DNA from: Sporosarcina sp. Marseille-Q4063
GTDB taxonomy: Bacteria; Bacillota; Bacilli; Bacillales_A; Planococcaceae
Length of the DNA: 64,000 bases
Direction of reading: 5' to 3'
Assembly (NCBI RefSeq): GCF_018309085.1
Contig: NZ_CP070502.1
Location: forward strand, 3,777,001-3,841,000
Below are positions 17,437-26,866 of this stretch, in pieces. The notes under the pieces are model-generated. The model worked only from the letters and a program-made list of their open reading frames with translations. It did no database searches and was not told the DNA's origin. Numbering within the stretch: the first letter of the stretch is position 1; each line of letters starts with the position of its first letter. A program made the translations under genes and the position numbers.

Positions 17437-17550
17437 TGCAAGCAAAATTATTTGAATGCAAGCAAACGTCTTTCAAGTGCAAGCAAACTACTTAGGTGTG
17501 CAAACAAATGTGGGGTAAGTGCAAGCAAAACCTAGTCGAGTGCAAGCAAG
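17437..17550. repeat. Six TGCAAGCAAA boxes at 21-bp spacing
   Basis: Boxes begin at 17437, 17457, 17478, 17499, 17520 and 17541, so the steps are 20, 21, 21, 21 and 21 bp. Box 4 reads TGCAAACAAA and box 6 ends in G. The 11 bases between boxes vary, apart from an AAG- or GAG-like triplet just before several boxes. The array fills the gap between the acpP terminator and the rnc promoter. Function unknown. Confidence 0.85.
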
Positions 17551-17602
17551 TTCCACTGTATGGAATTCCCTATGTATTAATCGCATCTTTCTCTATTGCC
17601 CT

Positions 17603-17631
17603 TTGCACTTACAGGCGTAACAAGGTAAAAT
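17603..17631 (+). promoter_or_regulatory. SigA-type promoter for rnc-smc-ftsY
   Basis: TTGCAC (17603-17608), 17-bp spacer, TAAAAT (17626-17631); 37 bp before the rnc start. Confidence 0.7.
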
Positions 17632-17667
17632 TAAAGGTATCATGTTCTGAAAGGTAGAATCGTTCTT

Positions 17668-18432
17668 ATGACAGGTAAACGAAACACGGAAAAAAATAAA
17701 AAAACACAACTTCCTCTAGTTGTTCGAAACAAATTTGAGGAACTACAACAAAGGCTTTCAATTACATTTGACAATCCTTCCCTTCTATACAACGCTTTTA
17801 CCCATTCATCCTATGTGAATGAGCATCGAAGAAAGAATTTTATGGATAACGAACGACTTGAATTTTTAGGCGACGCCGTACTTGAACTTGGCGTATCACA
17901 ATATCTATATTCAACAGAGCCAGGAATGAGCGAAGGTGAATTAACAAAGCTCAGAGCTGCAATTGTTTGCGAACCAGCACTCGTTAAGTTTGCAAATGAA
18001 GTAGAGTTCGGTCAGTATGTCTTACTCGGTAAAGGTGAAGAACAAACCGGGGGAAGAATGCGTCCAGCTCTTCTTGCAGACGTTTTTGAAGCATTCATCG
18101 GCGCGTTATATATCGATCAGGGTATGGATGCGGTAACCAAATTTCTGGACACAGTCGTTCTTCCTAAAATCAGTAACGGTGCTTTTTCGCATGTGATGGA
18201 TTACAAAAGTCGACTACAAGAAATCATTCAGCAGTCGAATAGCGGACATCTTCAATATGAAGTGATTGAAGAGAAAGGGCCGGCACACGCAAAAACGTTT
18301 ATTACGGTCGTTAGGCTCAGTGACATAGAGCTTGGAACAGGTAACGGGAGATCGAAAAAAGAAGCGGAACAAGAAGCTGCCCGACATGCGATTAGTAAAC
18401 TTAAGAGTGAGCAGGTTGAAGGGGAGATTTAA
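17668..18432 (+). CDS. rnc: Ribonuclease III
   Basis: Double-strand-specific endonuclease for rRNA and mRNA processing. It is 254 aa. The catalytic signature [14 protein letters not shown] is near residue 61-74 and the second acidic site [11 protein letters not shown] near 137. A C-terminal double-stranded RNA-binding domain follows (about 183-250; [10 protein letters not shown], then [10 protein letters not shown]). The N-terminus carries about 15 extra Lys- and Asn-rich residues. AAAGG is 13 bp from the ATG, a weak site. smc begins on the base after its stop. Confidence 0.95.
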   Translation: MTGKRNTEKNKKTQLPLVVRNKFEELQQRLSITFDNPSLLYNAFTHSSYVNEHRRKNFMDNERLEFLGDAVLELGVSQYLYSTEPGMSEGELTKLRAAIVCEPALVKFANEVEFGQYVLLGKGEEQTGGRMRPALLADVFEAFIGALYIDQGMDAVTKFLDTVVLPKISNGAFSHVMDYKSRLQEIIQQSNSGHLQYEVIEEKGPAHAKTFITVVRLSDIELGTGNGRSKKEAEQEAARHAISKLKSEQVEGEI

Positions 18433-21400
18433 ATGTTTCTAAAAAGACTCGAAATAATAGGTTTTAAATCATTTGCTGAGCGGATTGGCATTGACTTTGT
18501 TCCCGGAGTGACAGCAGTTGTCGGTCCGAATGGGAGTGGGAAAAGTAATATTACAGATGCCATACGATGGGTCCTCGGCGAACAATCCGCAAAATCGTTG
18601 CGCGGTGCGAAAATGGAAGATGTTATTTTCGCTGGAAGCGATTCGCGGAAGCCGCTTAACTTTGCCGAAGTAACCCTTATTTTAGATAATAGTAAGGGCC
18701 TTTTTCCACTGGATTACACTGAAATCAGTGTCAGTCGACGGGTTTTTCGTTCCGGCGAAAGTACATATTTATTGAATGGGCAACAATGTAGACTATTAGA
18801 CATAAATAATGTGTTCATGGATTCAGGGCTTGGGAAAGAGGCTTTTTCCATCATATCGCAAGGTCGTGTTGATGAAATATTAAATAGCAGACCTGAAGAT
18901 CGTCGAAGTATTTTTGATGAAGCCGCAGGCGTTTTGAAATATCGAAATCGAAAACGCAAGGCTGAACATAAGTTGTTCGAAACATCGGATAACCTAGACC
19001 GCGTGCTCGACATCTTAAAAGAACTTGAAATTCGAATAGCCCCACTTAAAGAGAGTGCCGAAGCAGCAGAAAAGCATGCGACACTTTCTGAAGAAACTCG
19101 CGAGGCAGATAGTTTATTATTAAATTATGATGCCGGGAAGCTTCGGGTTGAAATCGAGGCGAAGTTAAAGGAAGCTGAAAAGTTCGAAGTTAAACAACAA
19201 CAGCTCAAAACCGCTACAGGAAATGCTGAAGAAGAGTCTCGTCGATTGAAAGAACTACTGGCAACCGTTGACCATGAGTTAGAGACATTACAGAAAAAAC
19301 TCGTAGATGTAAGCTCAGAGGCAGAAAAATGGGAAGGGCGTCGTCTTCTTTCCATTGAAAAAGAACGAAATGCCACTGTTCAAATTGAAAGACTACAGTT
19401 GGATTTGGCGTCAGCACGTGAAGAAAAATCTACACTGCAGACGAAACTAGAGCAATCCCAATCCAAGTTAAGTTCCTTAACGGCTGAATATAAAACGATA
19501 TCAACTGAGATGAATGAAATAGCTCAAATTCTGAAGCGTTCAGTCGTTGAAACGGAAAATGAAATCGAAGAATTGAAATCGATATATATTGACAATTTGA
19601 ATGAAGAAGCCACCCTTCGAAATGAATTGAAACATATAGAAGAGCGACTTGCGGGAGAAAAGTATTCTTCTGAAAAAATAGTTGAACAGACAAAGTCTTT
19701 GAACAAACGACTTAAAGAATTAACTGATGAAAAATCAGTAAAAGAACGAGCGCTTGTTAATTTAACTGCAGAAATGAAGCAAGTAAGTGCCGCTTTTATA
19801 AGCAACACAAATGAACTTCGTGAAAATGAGGTCGAATTAAGCAAGAAAGAGCAACTTCTTCAACAAGCCTATAATAAGCAACATGAAATGCAGGGGAGAA
19901 TGCGTGCGTTACAAAGCATGGAAGCAGACTTTTCTGGGTTTTATTCGGGCGTAAAAGAAGTGCTCGTCGCTCGTAAATCCGGAAAACTAAGTGGTATAAA
20001 TGGTGCGGTCGCCGAACTGATTAATGTCGACAATGACTATGTCAATGCCGTTGAAACTGCTCTTGGCGGAGCGATGCAGCATATTGTAACCACTTCCGAG
20101 GCTGATGCTAGAAAAGCGATTGGTTATTTAAAATCTCGCAATGCTGGGCGGGCAACATTTCTTCCGCTCGATGTCATGAAATCAAGAAAAATTCAACCGA
20201 CTGCTTTAAGATCAATTGAGCACCACCCTGAATTTATAAGTACAGCAGACGAGCTTGTGAATGTACCAGGTCCGTACAAAATTATTACTGAAAACCTTTT
20301 GGGGAACGTGCTCGTTTCCAAAACACTTACAGGTGCATCTGAAATTGCTAAAGCTGTAAATTATCGGTTCCGTGTCGTTACACTCAATGGAGACATTGTA
20401 AATGCTGGCGGATCACTTACGGGTGGAGGCACAAAAGGTCGAGCCACCATATTCTCCAGAAAAGCTGAACTCGAAACTTTACAAAGTCAGCTTAGCCAAA
20501 TGGCATCATCAATCGGAGTGGCGGAAGTCTCAATTGGCGATTCAAAAATGAAAGTTGCCGAGTTCATGCAAAAAACGGAACAATCCCGGAAGTCCAATGA
20601 AACATTACAATTGGAAATGGCTGCTGCCCAGTCAAGTATCCGTGAAACGGACATCGCGATCAATGCACTCGAAATTGAAAGAGCTTCTGTTGAAATGGGA
20701 AGACGCGGTGCAGAAACGACAGGCTCAGAACTGGCGACTAGAAAAATAGCATTAGAAGAAAATCACCAGCAATTACTAAAGAAATTGGAAACGATTAAAA
20801 AAGAAATTGAAACACTTGAACGACTCGCGGCGGATCGTCGAAATGAAGAGGCTTCGTTGACATCTAGGTTAACAGAGTTGCGCGAGCGGGCGGCTGTTAT
20901 GCGTGAACAAACTTCCTATGAAAAAACGGCAATTCATGACATGGAGCAATCATTAGAATCAGCACAACAAAGAATGACTGCAATTTCGAAAGAACTGGAT
21001 TATATCAATGGTGTAGACGGCGAAGAAAATTTAACTGCCGAAGAAATTTCGAACCAAATTGAACAGGCGATAGCCAAAAAAGAAGCTGTTGAAACTGCGA
21101 TTATAAAATATAGAGAAAATAGATTGAAACAAACAGCAAGCATCGTAGAAAAAGAAGAAGTTTTACGTGACTTAAGATCGAATGTAGAGAAGATGAACAT
21201 CAAACATAATAATGTCACAATCGAATTATCACGGTTAGAAGTTAAATACGAGGCAATTACCGGGCGATTACTTAATGAATACGGTCTTCGACCAGACTTT
21301 TCTGCAACAATCGAATTTGATGAACAAGCGGTACGCGAGAAACTAATTCGACTGAAACAGGAATTAGCAGATATCGGCCCCGTCAATCCGGGGGCGATTA

Positions 21401-21990
21401 ATGAATACAAGGAAGTTTCAGAACGACATGAGTTTTTAACGGCGCAACGAAATGATTTACTCGAAGCGAAACAAACTTTGCAAGTCGCTATGTCCGAAAT
21501 GGACGAAGAAATGACTTCGCGTTTTTCATCAACGTTTGATGCAGTCCAAAACCGATTCCGACATGTCTTCAAAGAAATGTTCGGCGGCGGAAACGCGGAT
21601 TTAATATTAACAGACCCGAATAATTTATTGGAAACCGGGGTCGATATTGTCGCTCGCCCTCCCGGGAAAAAACTGCAAAACCTAAGTTTGTTATCGGGCG
21701 GAGAACGCGCATTGACGGCAATATCCTTATTGTTTGCAATCATTGAAGTCCGTCCAGTACCGTTTTGTATTCTAGATGAAGTCGAGGCGGCCCTCGATGA
21801 AGCGAACGTTATACGTTATAGTAAATACTTGAAGAAGTTTTCGGATAAGACTCAGTTCATTGTGATTACCCATCGAAAGGGAACAATGGAAGGGGCAGAT
21901 GTATTGTACGGTATTACAATGCAAGAATCCGGTGTATCAAAACTGATTTCCGTAAAGCTGTCTGAAATACCTGAAGAAGCGATTATGTAA
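18433..21990 (+). CDS. smc: Chromosome segregation protein SMC
   Basis: ATPase that, with ScpA and ScpB, compacts and segregates the chromosome. It is 1185 aa, normal length. Walker A GPNGSGKSN is near residue 32. Two long coiled coils flank the hinge (about 510-650, including GGAMQHIVT and NAGGSLTGGG). The C-terminal head has the ABC signature LSGGERAL near 1087 and Walker B ILDEVEAALD near 1114. It follows rnc without a gap and precedes ftsY by 19 bp, the conserved rnc-smc-ftsY order. Confidence 0.97.
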   Translation: MFLKRLEIIGFKSFAERIGIDFVPGVTAVVGPNGSGKSNITDAIRWVLGEQSAKSLRGAKMEDVIFAGSDSRKPLNFAEVTLILDNSKGLFPLDYTEISVSRRVFRSGESTYLLNGQQCRLLDINNVFMDSGLGKEAFSIISQGRVDEILNSRPEDRRSIFDEAAGVLKYRNRKRKAEHKLFETSDNLDRVLDILKELEIRIAPLKESAEAAEKHATLSEETREADSLLLNYDAGKLRVEIEAKLKEAEKFEVKQQQLKTATGNAEEESRRLKELLATVDHELETLQKKLVDVSSEAEKWEGRRLLSIEKERNATVQIERLQLDLASAREEKSTLQTKLEQSQSKLSSLTAEYKTISTEMNEIAQILKRSVVETENEIEELKSIYIDNLNEEATLRNELKHIEERLAGEKYSSEKIVEQTKSLNKRLKELTDEKSVKERALVNLTAEMKQVSAAFISNTNELRENEVELSKKEQLLQQAYNKQHEMQGRMRALQSMEADFSGFYSGVKEVLVARKSGKLSGINGAVAELINVDNDYVNAVETALGGAMQHIVTTSEADARKAIGYLKSRNAGRATFLPLDVMKSRKIQPTALRSIEHHPEFISTADELVNVPGPYKIITENLLGNVLVSKTLTGASEIAKAVNYRFRVVTLNGDIVNAGGSLTGGGTKGRATIFSRKAELETLQSQLSQMASSIGVAEVSIGDSKMKVAEFMQKTEQSRKSNETLQLEMAAAQSSIRETDIAINALEIERASVEMGRRGAETTGSELATRKIALEENHQQLLKKLETIKKEIETLERLAADRRNEEASLTSRLTELRERAAVMREQTSYEKTAIHDMEQSLESAQQRMTAISKELDYINGVDGEENLTAEEISNQIEQAIAKKEAVETAIIKYRENRLKQTASIVEKEEVLRDLRSNVEKMNIKHNNVTIELSRLEVKYEAITGRLLNEYGLRPDFSATIEFDEQAVREKLIRLKQELADIGPVNPGAINEYKEVSERHEFLTAQRNDLLEAKQTLQVAMSEMDEEMTSRFSSTFDAVQNRFRHVFKEMFGGGNADLILTDPNNLLETGVDIVARPPGKKLQNLSLLSGGERALTAISLLFAIIEVRPVPFCILDEVEAALDEANVIRYSKYLKKFSDKTQFIVITHRKGTMEGADVLYGITMQESGVSKLISVKLSEIPEEAIM

Positions 21991-22009
21991 AACTATGGAG
22001 GGGTATCGA

Positions 22010-23008
22010 TTGTCTTTTTTCAAGCGAATGAAAGAAAAGATTACAGGAACAAATGAAGCGGTAACAGATAAATTCAGAGATGGATTAACAAAAACACGCG
22101 ACCAATTCACATCTAAAGTAAATGATTTGGTTGCACGTTTTAGAGAAGTCGATGAAGAATTCTTTGAGGAGCTAGAAGATCTTCTTTTACAAGCAGACGT
22201 AGGCTTTGAAACTGTCATGGAGCTAATTGATGAATTGAAGCTTGAAGTTCAAAGGAAAAACATTAAAAGTACCGAGGGCATTCAAACAGTTATTTCCGAA
22301 AAACTTGTTGAAATTTATGAGGGTGGCGAAGAAGCGAATAGCGATTTAAATATTCAGGAAGATGGACTTTCTGTAATCTTGATGGTTGGCGTTAACGGTG
22401 TCGGAAAAACGACTACGATTGGAAAGCTGGCTGCACGTTTAATGGCGGAAGGAAAGACGGTCATGCTTGCAGCTGGAGATACGTTTAGAGCAGGTGCAAT
22501 CGATCAGTTAGTTGTTTGGGGAGAAAGAGCCGGTGTTGAAGTGATCAGGCAATCGGAAGGTTCAGATCCTGCAGCAGTTATGTATGATGCGGTTCATGCC
22601 GCGAAAAACCGAAAAGTGGATGTCCTGATTTGCGATACTGCAGGTAGACTTCAAAACAAAGTAAATTTGATGAATGAGTTGCAAAAAGTCCGTCGCGTCA
22701 TTAGCAATGAAGTCGAAGGCGCGCCGCATGAAGTGCTCTTGGCACTGGATGCGACGACCGGTCAAAATGCACTTGTTCAAGCGGAAACATTCCAAGAAGC
22801 GACAAATGTAACAGGAATCGTGCTGACAAAGCTTGATGGAACAGCAAAAGGCGGGATTGTTTTAGCGATTAGAAAGAAATTAAATATCCCGGTGAAATTC
22901 GTTGGTCTCGGTGAGAACATGGACGACTTACAACCTTTTGACCCGGAGAAATATGTGTACGGATTATTCGCCAATGAATTAGATAAACAATTTGAAGCAG
23001 ACAAGTAA
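22010..23008 (+). CDS. ftsY: Signal recognition particle receptor FtsY
   Basis: Membrane-associated GTPase that receives SRP-ribosome complexes. It is 332 aa. The N-domain (about 1-110) is followed by G1 GVNGVGKTTT near 128, DTAGRLQNK near 208 and TKLDGTAKGG near 271. It has only a short N-terminal region, as in Bacillus, not the long acidic A domain of E. coli. TTG 22010 has GGAGGGG upstream and gives MSFFKRMKEKI, matching the family; the earlier ATG at 21995 overlaps that SD. Confidence 0.96.
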   Translation: MSFFKRMKEKITGTNEAVTDKFRDGLTKTRDQFTSKVNDLVARFREVDEEFFEELEDLLLQADVGFETVMELIDELKLEVQRKNIKSTEGIQTVISEKLVEIYEGGEEANSDLNIQEDGLSVILMVGVNGVGKTTTIGKLAARLMAEGKTVMLAAGDTFRAGAIDQLVVWGERAGVEVIRQSEGSDPAAVMYDAVHAAKNRKVDVLICDTAGRLQNKVNLMNELQKVRRVISNEVEGAPHEVLLALDATTGQNALVQAETFQEATNVTGIVLTKLDGTAKGGIVLAIRKKLNIPVKFVGLGENMDDLQPFDPEKYVYGLFANELDKQFEADK

Positions 23009-23014
23009 AATCAC

Positions 23015-23043
23015 TTGACGGAGACTTCACTTCATATTATGCT
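23015..23043 (+). promoter_or_regulatory. Probable SigA promoter for ylxM-ffh
   Basis: TTGACG (23015-23020), 17-bp spacer, TATGCT (23038-23043), between ftsY and ylxM. Confidence 0.55.
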
Positions 23044-23078
23044 AACTTTGGACAAAATGAATTGGGGAGGTTTGACGT

Positions 23079-23414
23079 ATGGCGCTAATTAAAACAACAC
23101 GCATTAACTTCCTCTTCGATTTTTATCAGTCATTATTAACTGATAAACAAAGAACGTATATGGACTTATATTATTTAGAAGATCTTTCGCTAGGAGAAAT
23201 CGCGGAGGAATATGGGATATCACGTCAAGCTGTTTATGACAATGTTCGTCGTACCGAAGTGATGCTCGAAGACTATGAATTGAAGTTGAACTTGTTTTCG
23301 AAGTTTCAACAAAGATTAGAGATTATTGGAGATATGGAAAAGTTATTAACGGATTCGACAGATCAATCCGATGAAGTCCGAAAACTATTAGATACATTGA
23401 AAGATCATATGTAG
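23079..23414 (+). CDS. ylxM: SRP-associated DNA-binding-like protein YlxM
   Basis: 111-aa protein of the YlxM/p13 family with a sigma-70 region-4-like helix-turn-helix ([21 protein letters not shown], about 45-65). In streptococci and related species it modulates SRP GTPase activity; DNA binding is not established. SD GGGGAGGTTT precedes the ATG. It is 14 bp before ffh, its conserved partner. Confidence 0.92.
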   Translation: MALIKTTRINFLFDFYQSLLTDKQRTYMDLYYLEDLSLGEIAEEYGISRQAVYDNVRRTEVMLEDYELKLNLFSKFQQRLEIIGDMEKLLTDSTDQSDEVRKLLDTLKDHM

Positions 23415-23428
23415 GAGGTGCGTCAAGC

Positions 23429-24784
23429 ATGGCATTTGAAGGATTAGCTGAGCGGCTGCAAGGGACGCTCCAAAAGATTAGGGGCAAAGGAAAGGTTAAC
23501 GAAGCAGACGTTAAAGAAATGATGCGAGAAGTTCGTTTTGCGCTTATTGAAGCAGACGTTAACTTAAAAGTCGTTCGTGAATTTGTGAAAACAGTAAGTG
23601 AAAAAGCTGTTGGTTCAGATGTTATGAAGAGTTTAACACCTGGCCAACAAGTTGTTAAAATTGTTAAAGATGAATTGACGAATTTAATGGGCGGCGAACA
23701 GGAGCCGATTAAGTTTTCAAGAAATTCTCCGACTGTCATTATGATGGTTGGGTTACAAGGTGCTGGTAAGACAACTACTTCCGGTAAACTAGCAACCTTA
23801 TTACGAAAGAGGCATAATAGAAAGCCGTTGCTCGTTGCGGCAGACGTATACCGTCCAGCTGCGATTGAGCAACTAGAAACAGTAGGCAGACAATTGACGA
23901 TTCCGGTATTTTCACGCGGAACAGATATCTCACCTGTAGAAATCGTTCGTCAGGCGCTCGAAGAAGCCAAGAAAGAACATCATGATATTGTCATCGTCGA
24001 TACCGCGGGTAGATTGCACGTTGATGAAAAACTGATGCAAGAGCTGGCAGATATCCACGAATTATCAACGCCTGATGAAGTATTCCTAGTCGTGGACGCG
24101 ATGACCGGTCAAGATGCTGTAAACGTTGCGCAAAATTTTAATGAGACCGTAGGAATTACAGGGGTTGTCTTGACGAAGCTCGACGGAGATACAAGAGGGG
24201 GAGCCGCGCTATCAATTCGTTCAGTGACTGGCAAGCCGATTAAATTTATCGGGGTCGGGGAGCGAATGGATGCACTTGAAGCATTTCACCCTGAACGAAT
24301 GGCGTCACGAATTCTTGGCATGGGCGATGTCATGTCCCTTATTGAAAAAGCGCAGGATAATGTAGACGAAGATAAAGCGAAAGAGCTGGAAGAGAAGTTC
24401 CGAACGCAAACATTTACACTCGACGATTTTCTTGACCAATTGCAACAGGTGAAGAAAATGGGCCCGCTTGATGAATTACTAAAAATGATGCCGGGCGCGG
24501 GTAAAATTAAAGGTTTAGAAAATGCTCAAGTTGATGAAGGACAAATGGGGCGCGTTGAAGCTGTCATCCAATCAATGACTACAAAAGAACGTACTACCCC
24601 TGAAATAATTAACGCAAATAGACGCAGGCGCATTGCAAAAGGATCAGGAACTTCAATTCAAGAAGTGAATCGTCTGTTGAAACAATTTGAAGAAATGAAG
24701 AAAATGGTTAAGCAAATGACCAACATGCAACAAAAAGGGAAAAAACGAATGAAAATGCCTGGATTCGATTCTTTTTTCAAGTAA
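23429..24784 (+). CDS. ffh: Signal recognition particle protein Ffh
   Basis: GTPase of SRP that binds signal sequences and SRP RNA. It is 451 aa. N-domain, then G1 GLQGAGKTTTSGKLA near 108, DTAGRL near 191 and TKLDGDTRGG near 249. The methionine-rich M domain (about 300-451) has RRRRIAKGSG for RNA binding and ends KMKMPGFDSFFK. GTAGGAGGTG lies upstream. No obvious terminator separates it from rpsP, which has its own promoter. Confidence 0.97.
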   Translation: MAFEGLAERLQGTLQKIRGKGKVNEADVKEMMREVRFALIEADVNLKVVREFVKTVSEKAVGSDVMKSLTPGQQVVKIVKDELTNLMGGEQEPIKFSRNSPTVIMMVGLQGAGKTTTSGKLATLLRKRHNRKPLLVAADVYRPAAIEQLETVGRQLTIPVFSRGTDISPVEIVRQALEEAKKEHHDIVIVDTAGRLHVDEKLMQELADIHELSTPDEVFLVVDAMTGQDAVNVAQNFNETVGITGVVLTKLDGDTRGGAALSIRSVTGKPIKFIGVGERMDALEAFHPERMASRILGMGDVMSLIEKAQDNVDEDKAKELEEKFRTQTFTLDDFLDQLQQVKKMGPLDELLKMMPGAGKIKGLENAQVDEGQMGRVEAVIQSMTTKERTTPEIINANRRRRIAKGSGTSIQEVNRLLKQFEEMKKMVKQMTNMQQKGKKRMKMPGFDSFFK

Positions 24785-24829
24785 AAAAGTCAATTAAAAA
24801 AGAATTTTTAAGGTGTTAAGAGAAAACCC

Positions 24830-24858
24830 TTTACAAACAAAGAAAAGCTTGTTAATAT
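24830..24858 (+). promoter_or_regulatory. SigA promoter for rpsP
   Basis: TTTACA (24830-24835), 17-bp spacer, TAATAT (24853-24858), in the A/T-rich gap after ffh. Confidence 0.7.
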
Positions 24859-24897
24859 AATATCTTGTGTGAAACTATTCGGAGGTGCAATAAAAAA

Positions 24898-25170
24898 ATG
24901 GCAGTTAAAATTCGTCTTAAACGTATCGGAGCAAAGAAAACTCCTTTCTATCGTATTGTAGTAGCGGACTCACGTTCACCACGTGACGGTCGTCAAATCG
25001 AGACTGTGGGAACTTACAACCCGCTTACAAAACCGGCAGAATTAAAAATTGATGAAGAGCTAGCGCTCAAATGGCTTCAGAACGGTGCTCAACCGTCTGA
25101 CACAGTCCGCAACCTGTTTTCTGACCAAGGCATCATGGAAAAATTCCATAACGCTAAACACAGTAAATAA
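24898..25170 (+). CDS. rpsP: 30S ribosomal protein S16
   Basis: Small-subunit assembly protein of 90 aa ([33 protein letters not shown]). ATG 24898 follows GGAGGTG at 24881-24887; an in-frame upstream ATG at 24865 precedes that SD and is unlikely. khpA follows after 12 bp. Confidence 0.97.
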   Translation: MAVKIRLKRIGAKKTPFYRIVVADSRSPRDGRQIETVGTYNPLTKPAELKIDEELALKWLQNGAQPSDTVRNLFSDQGIMEKFHNAKHSK

Positions 25171-25182
25171 GGAGGGGTCTAC

Positions 25183-25416
25183 ATGCAGCAGCTGATTGAA
25201 ACAATTGTAAAACCATTAGTCGATTTTCCCGATGATGTTCGGGTTAAGAAAGATGAACAGGAAAGCAGAGTTACGTATAAACTTTCTGTGAATGCCGAAG
25301 ATATGGGCAAAGTAATTGGAAAGCAAGGGCGCGTTGCTAAAGCAATCCGCACGATTGTCTATTCAGCTGCGGGTAGTCACCACGGCAAAAGAGTCTTCGT
25401 GGATATCATAGATTGA
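25183..25416 (+). CDS. khpA: KH-domain RNA-binding protein KhpA (YlqC)
   Basis: 77-aa single KH domain with the GxxG loop in VIGKQGRVAKAIRTIV (about 45-60). KhpA pairs with KhpB/Jag in Firmicutes and affects RNA stability and cell elongation. SD AAGGAGGGG precedes the ATG. The 3' end (AGT CAC CAC to TGA) is repeated 47 bp downstream with seven base changes, six of them synonymous; see the remnant at 25464-25505. Confidence 0.94.
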   Translation: MQQLIETIVKPLVDFPDDVRVKKDEQESRVTYKLSVNAEDMGKVIGKQGRVAKAIRTIVYSAAGSHHGKRVFVDIID

Positions 25417-25463
25417 TACTAAATGGAGATGCTTTGGGGAAGGATGAAGTACAATCCTTCTTT

Positions 25464-25505
25464 AGTCACCACGGCAAGCGAGTGTTTGTCGATATTGTAG
25501 ATTGA
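25464..25505 (+). pseudogene. Remnant of a second khpA 3' end
   Basis: Reads Ser-His-His-Gly-Lys-Arg-Val-Phe-Val-Asp-Ile-Val-Asp-stop, the same as the intact khpA end except Ile to Val. The 42 bases differ at seven sites, six synonymous. It has no start or upstream similarity to khpA. A hairpin (GAAGGAT 25439-25445 with ATCCTTC 25454-25460) fills the gap before it. It looks like a leftover from recombination with a diverged khpA allele. Confidence 0.8.
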
Positions 25506-25510
25506 TAGAA

Positions 25511-25544
25511 GGGAGGAAGGAGCTTATGTTCCTTCCTCCTTTTT
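25511..25544 (+). terminator. Rho-independent terminator between khpA and rimM
   Basis: GGAGGAAGGA (25512-25521) pairs perfectly with TCCTTCCTCC (25530-25539), followed by TTTTT. Read-through or a separate start is needed for rimM; none is clear. Confidence 0.85.
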
Positions 25545-25572
25545 GAACTTTTATTTAAGGACGGTGTGTCAA

Positions 25573-26088
25573 ATGAATTGGTATAATGTAGGGAAAATCG
25601 TTAACACCCATGGAATTCTCGGAGAAGTCCGGGTGATTTCGAGTACAGATTTTCCGGAGGAACGTTATGCAATCGGAAGTAAACTCGGTCTTTTTATGCC
25701 GGGAAGCGATAAACCGATTAACCTGACTGTCGCAAGTCATCGGAAACATAAAAGCTTTGATCTTTTGACATTTGAAAATCATCCATATGTGCAAGATGTT
25801 GAAGTATACCGAGATGGCGTTTTGAAAGTGTCCGAAGATAAACTGGAAAAGTTAGAGGATGGCGTATTTTATTATCATGAAATTGTCGGTTGTCTCGTTG
25901 TTACATTAGACGGTACGGAAGTTGGCGCAGTGACGGAAATTTTCGAAACTGGCGCAAATGATGTATGGACGGTAAAACCTGAAAAAGGTAAATTACAATA
26001 TATTCCCTACATTGACGATGTCGTAAAAGAAATCGACGTTGACAATAAAAAAATCGTGATTGATCCGATTGAAGGGTTGCTTTCATGA
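25573..26088 (+). CDS. rimM: Ribosome maturation factor RimM
   Basis: 16S rRNA processing factor that binds S19. It is 171 aa. The N-terminal beta-barrel has [18 protein letters not shown], and the C-terminal PRC-barrel has [14 protein letters not shown] and [14 protein letters not shown] 25573 (AAGGACGG upstream) matches the family start; the longer frame from 25543 begins inside the terminator T-run. It overlaps trmD by ATGA. Confidence 0.95.
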   Translation: MNWYNVGKIVNTHGILGEVRVISSTDFPEERYAIGSKLGLFMPGSDKPINLTVASHRKHKSFDLLTFENHPYVQDVEVYRDGVLKVSEDKLEKLEDGVFYYHEIVGCLVVTLDGTEVGAVTEIFETGANDVWTVKPEKGKLQYIPYIDDVVKEIDVDNKKIVIDPIEGLLS

Positions 26089-26822
26089 GAATCGATATCC
26101 TTTCTTTATTTCCGGAAATGTTCGAAGGCGTTCTTCATTCATCCATCATGAAAAAAGCTCAAGAGAACGAAGCCGTAAAATTTGATGTTGTCGATTTTCG
26201 GGATTACTCCGAAAACAAACATCGAAAAGTGGATGATTACCCATATGGCGGCGGGGCGGGAATGTTGCTAAAGCCGGAACCGTTATTTGCTGCTGTAGAA
26301 GCTGTATCCTCCAAAGAAGATACGACGCCACGGGTTATTCTAATGTGTCCTCAAGGTGAACGCTTCACTCAGGCAAAAGCGGAAGAACTCGCTAAAGAGG
26401 AACACCTCGTTTTCGTTTGCGGTCATTATGAAGGCTACGATGAAAGAATTCGCGAACACCTCGTCACGGAAGAACTATCAATCGGTGATTTCGTCTTAAC
26501 AGGCGGGGAAATCGCAGCGATGGCGGTAGTGGATAGTGTTGTTCGCCTTTTGCCGAATGTTCTTGGCAACGAAGATTCACCTGTATTGGATTCATTTTCT
26601 ACGGGGTTATTAGAGCATCCTCAGTACACAAGGCCTGCAAACTTCAATGGTTTAGAAGTGCCTGAAGTATTATTGTCTGGTAATCATGCGAAGATAGATC
26701 AATGGCGTGAAGAACAGTCGCTGATTCGAACGTATGAACGAAGAAAAGATTTATTGGAAACTGCAACGTTAACCGAGCATCAAAAGAAATTATTAAGTCA
26801 ACTCGAAAAAGAAGAAAATTAA
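26085..26822 (+). CDS. trmD: tRNA (guanine-37-N1)-methyltransferase TrmD
   Basis: SPOUT methyltransferase that makes m1G37 in tRNA to prevent frameshifting. It is 245 aa. Family segments seen are [12 protein letters not shown] (start), [26 protein letters not shown] (near 111), and [11 protein letters not shown] with the knot. A C-terminal DNA-binding-like domain includes [11 protein letters not shown]. It overlaps the rimM stop. rplS downstream has its own promoter. Confidence 0.97.
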   Translation: MRIDILSLFPEMFEGVLHSSIMKKAQENEAVKFDVVDFRDYSENKHRKVDDYPYGGGAGMLLKPEPLFAAVEAVSSKEDTTPRVILMCPQGERFTQAKAEELAKEEHLVFVCGHYEGYDERIREHLVTEELSIGDFVLTGGEIAAMAVVDSVVRLLPNVLGNEDSPVLDSFSTGLLEHPQYTRPANFNGLEVPEVLLSGNHAKIDQWREEQSLIRTYERRKDLLETATLTEHQKKLLSQLEKEEN

Positions 26823-26832
26823 TCAAAAACTC

Positions 26833-26861
26833 TTGCGCGATACGTTACTTTGTGATATTAT
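26833..26861 (+). promoter_or_regulatory. SigA promoter for rplS (extended -10)
   Basis: TTGCGC (26833-26838), 17-bp spacer, TATTAT (26856-26861) preceded by TGA. Confidence 0.78.
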
Positions 26862-26866
26862 CTACT

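Noticed and set aside
17437-17550. CRISPR array upstream of rnc
   Set aside because: Repeats are 10 bp and spacers 11 bp, far below CRISPR size; no cas genes in the window.
21000-21743. 247-aa antisense ORF within smc
   Set aside because: Opposite a well-conserved SMC head and coiled coil; composition is that of a frame shadow.
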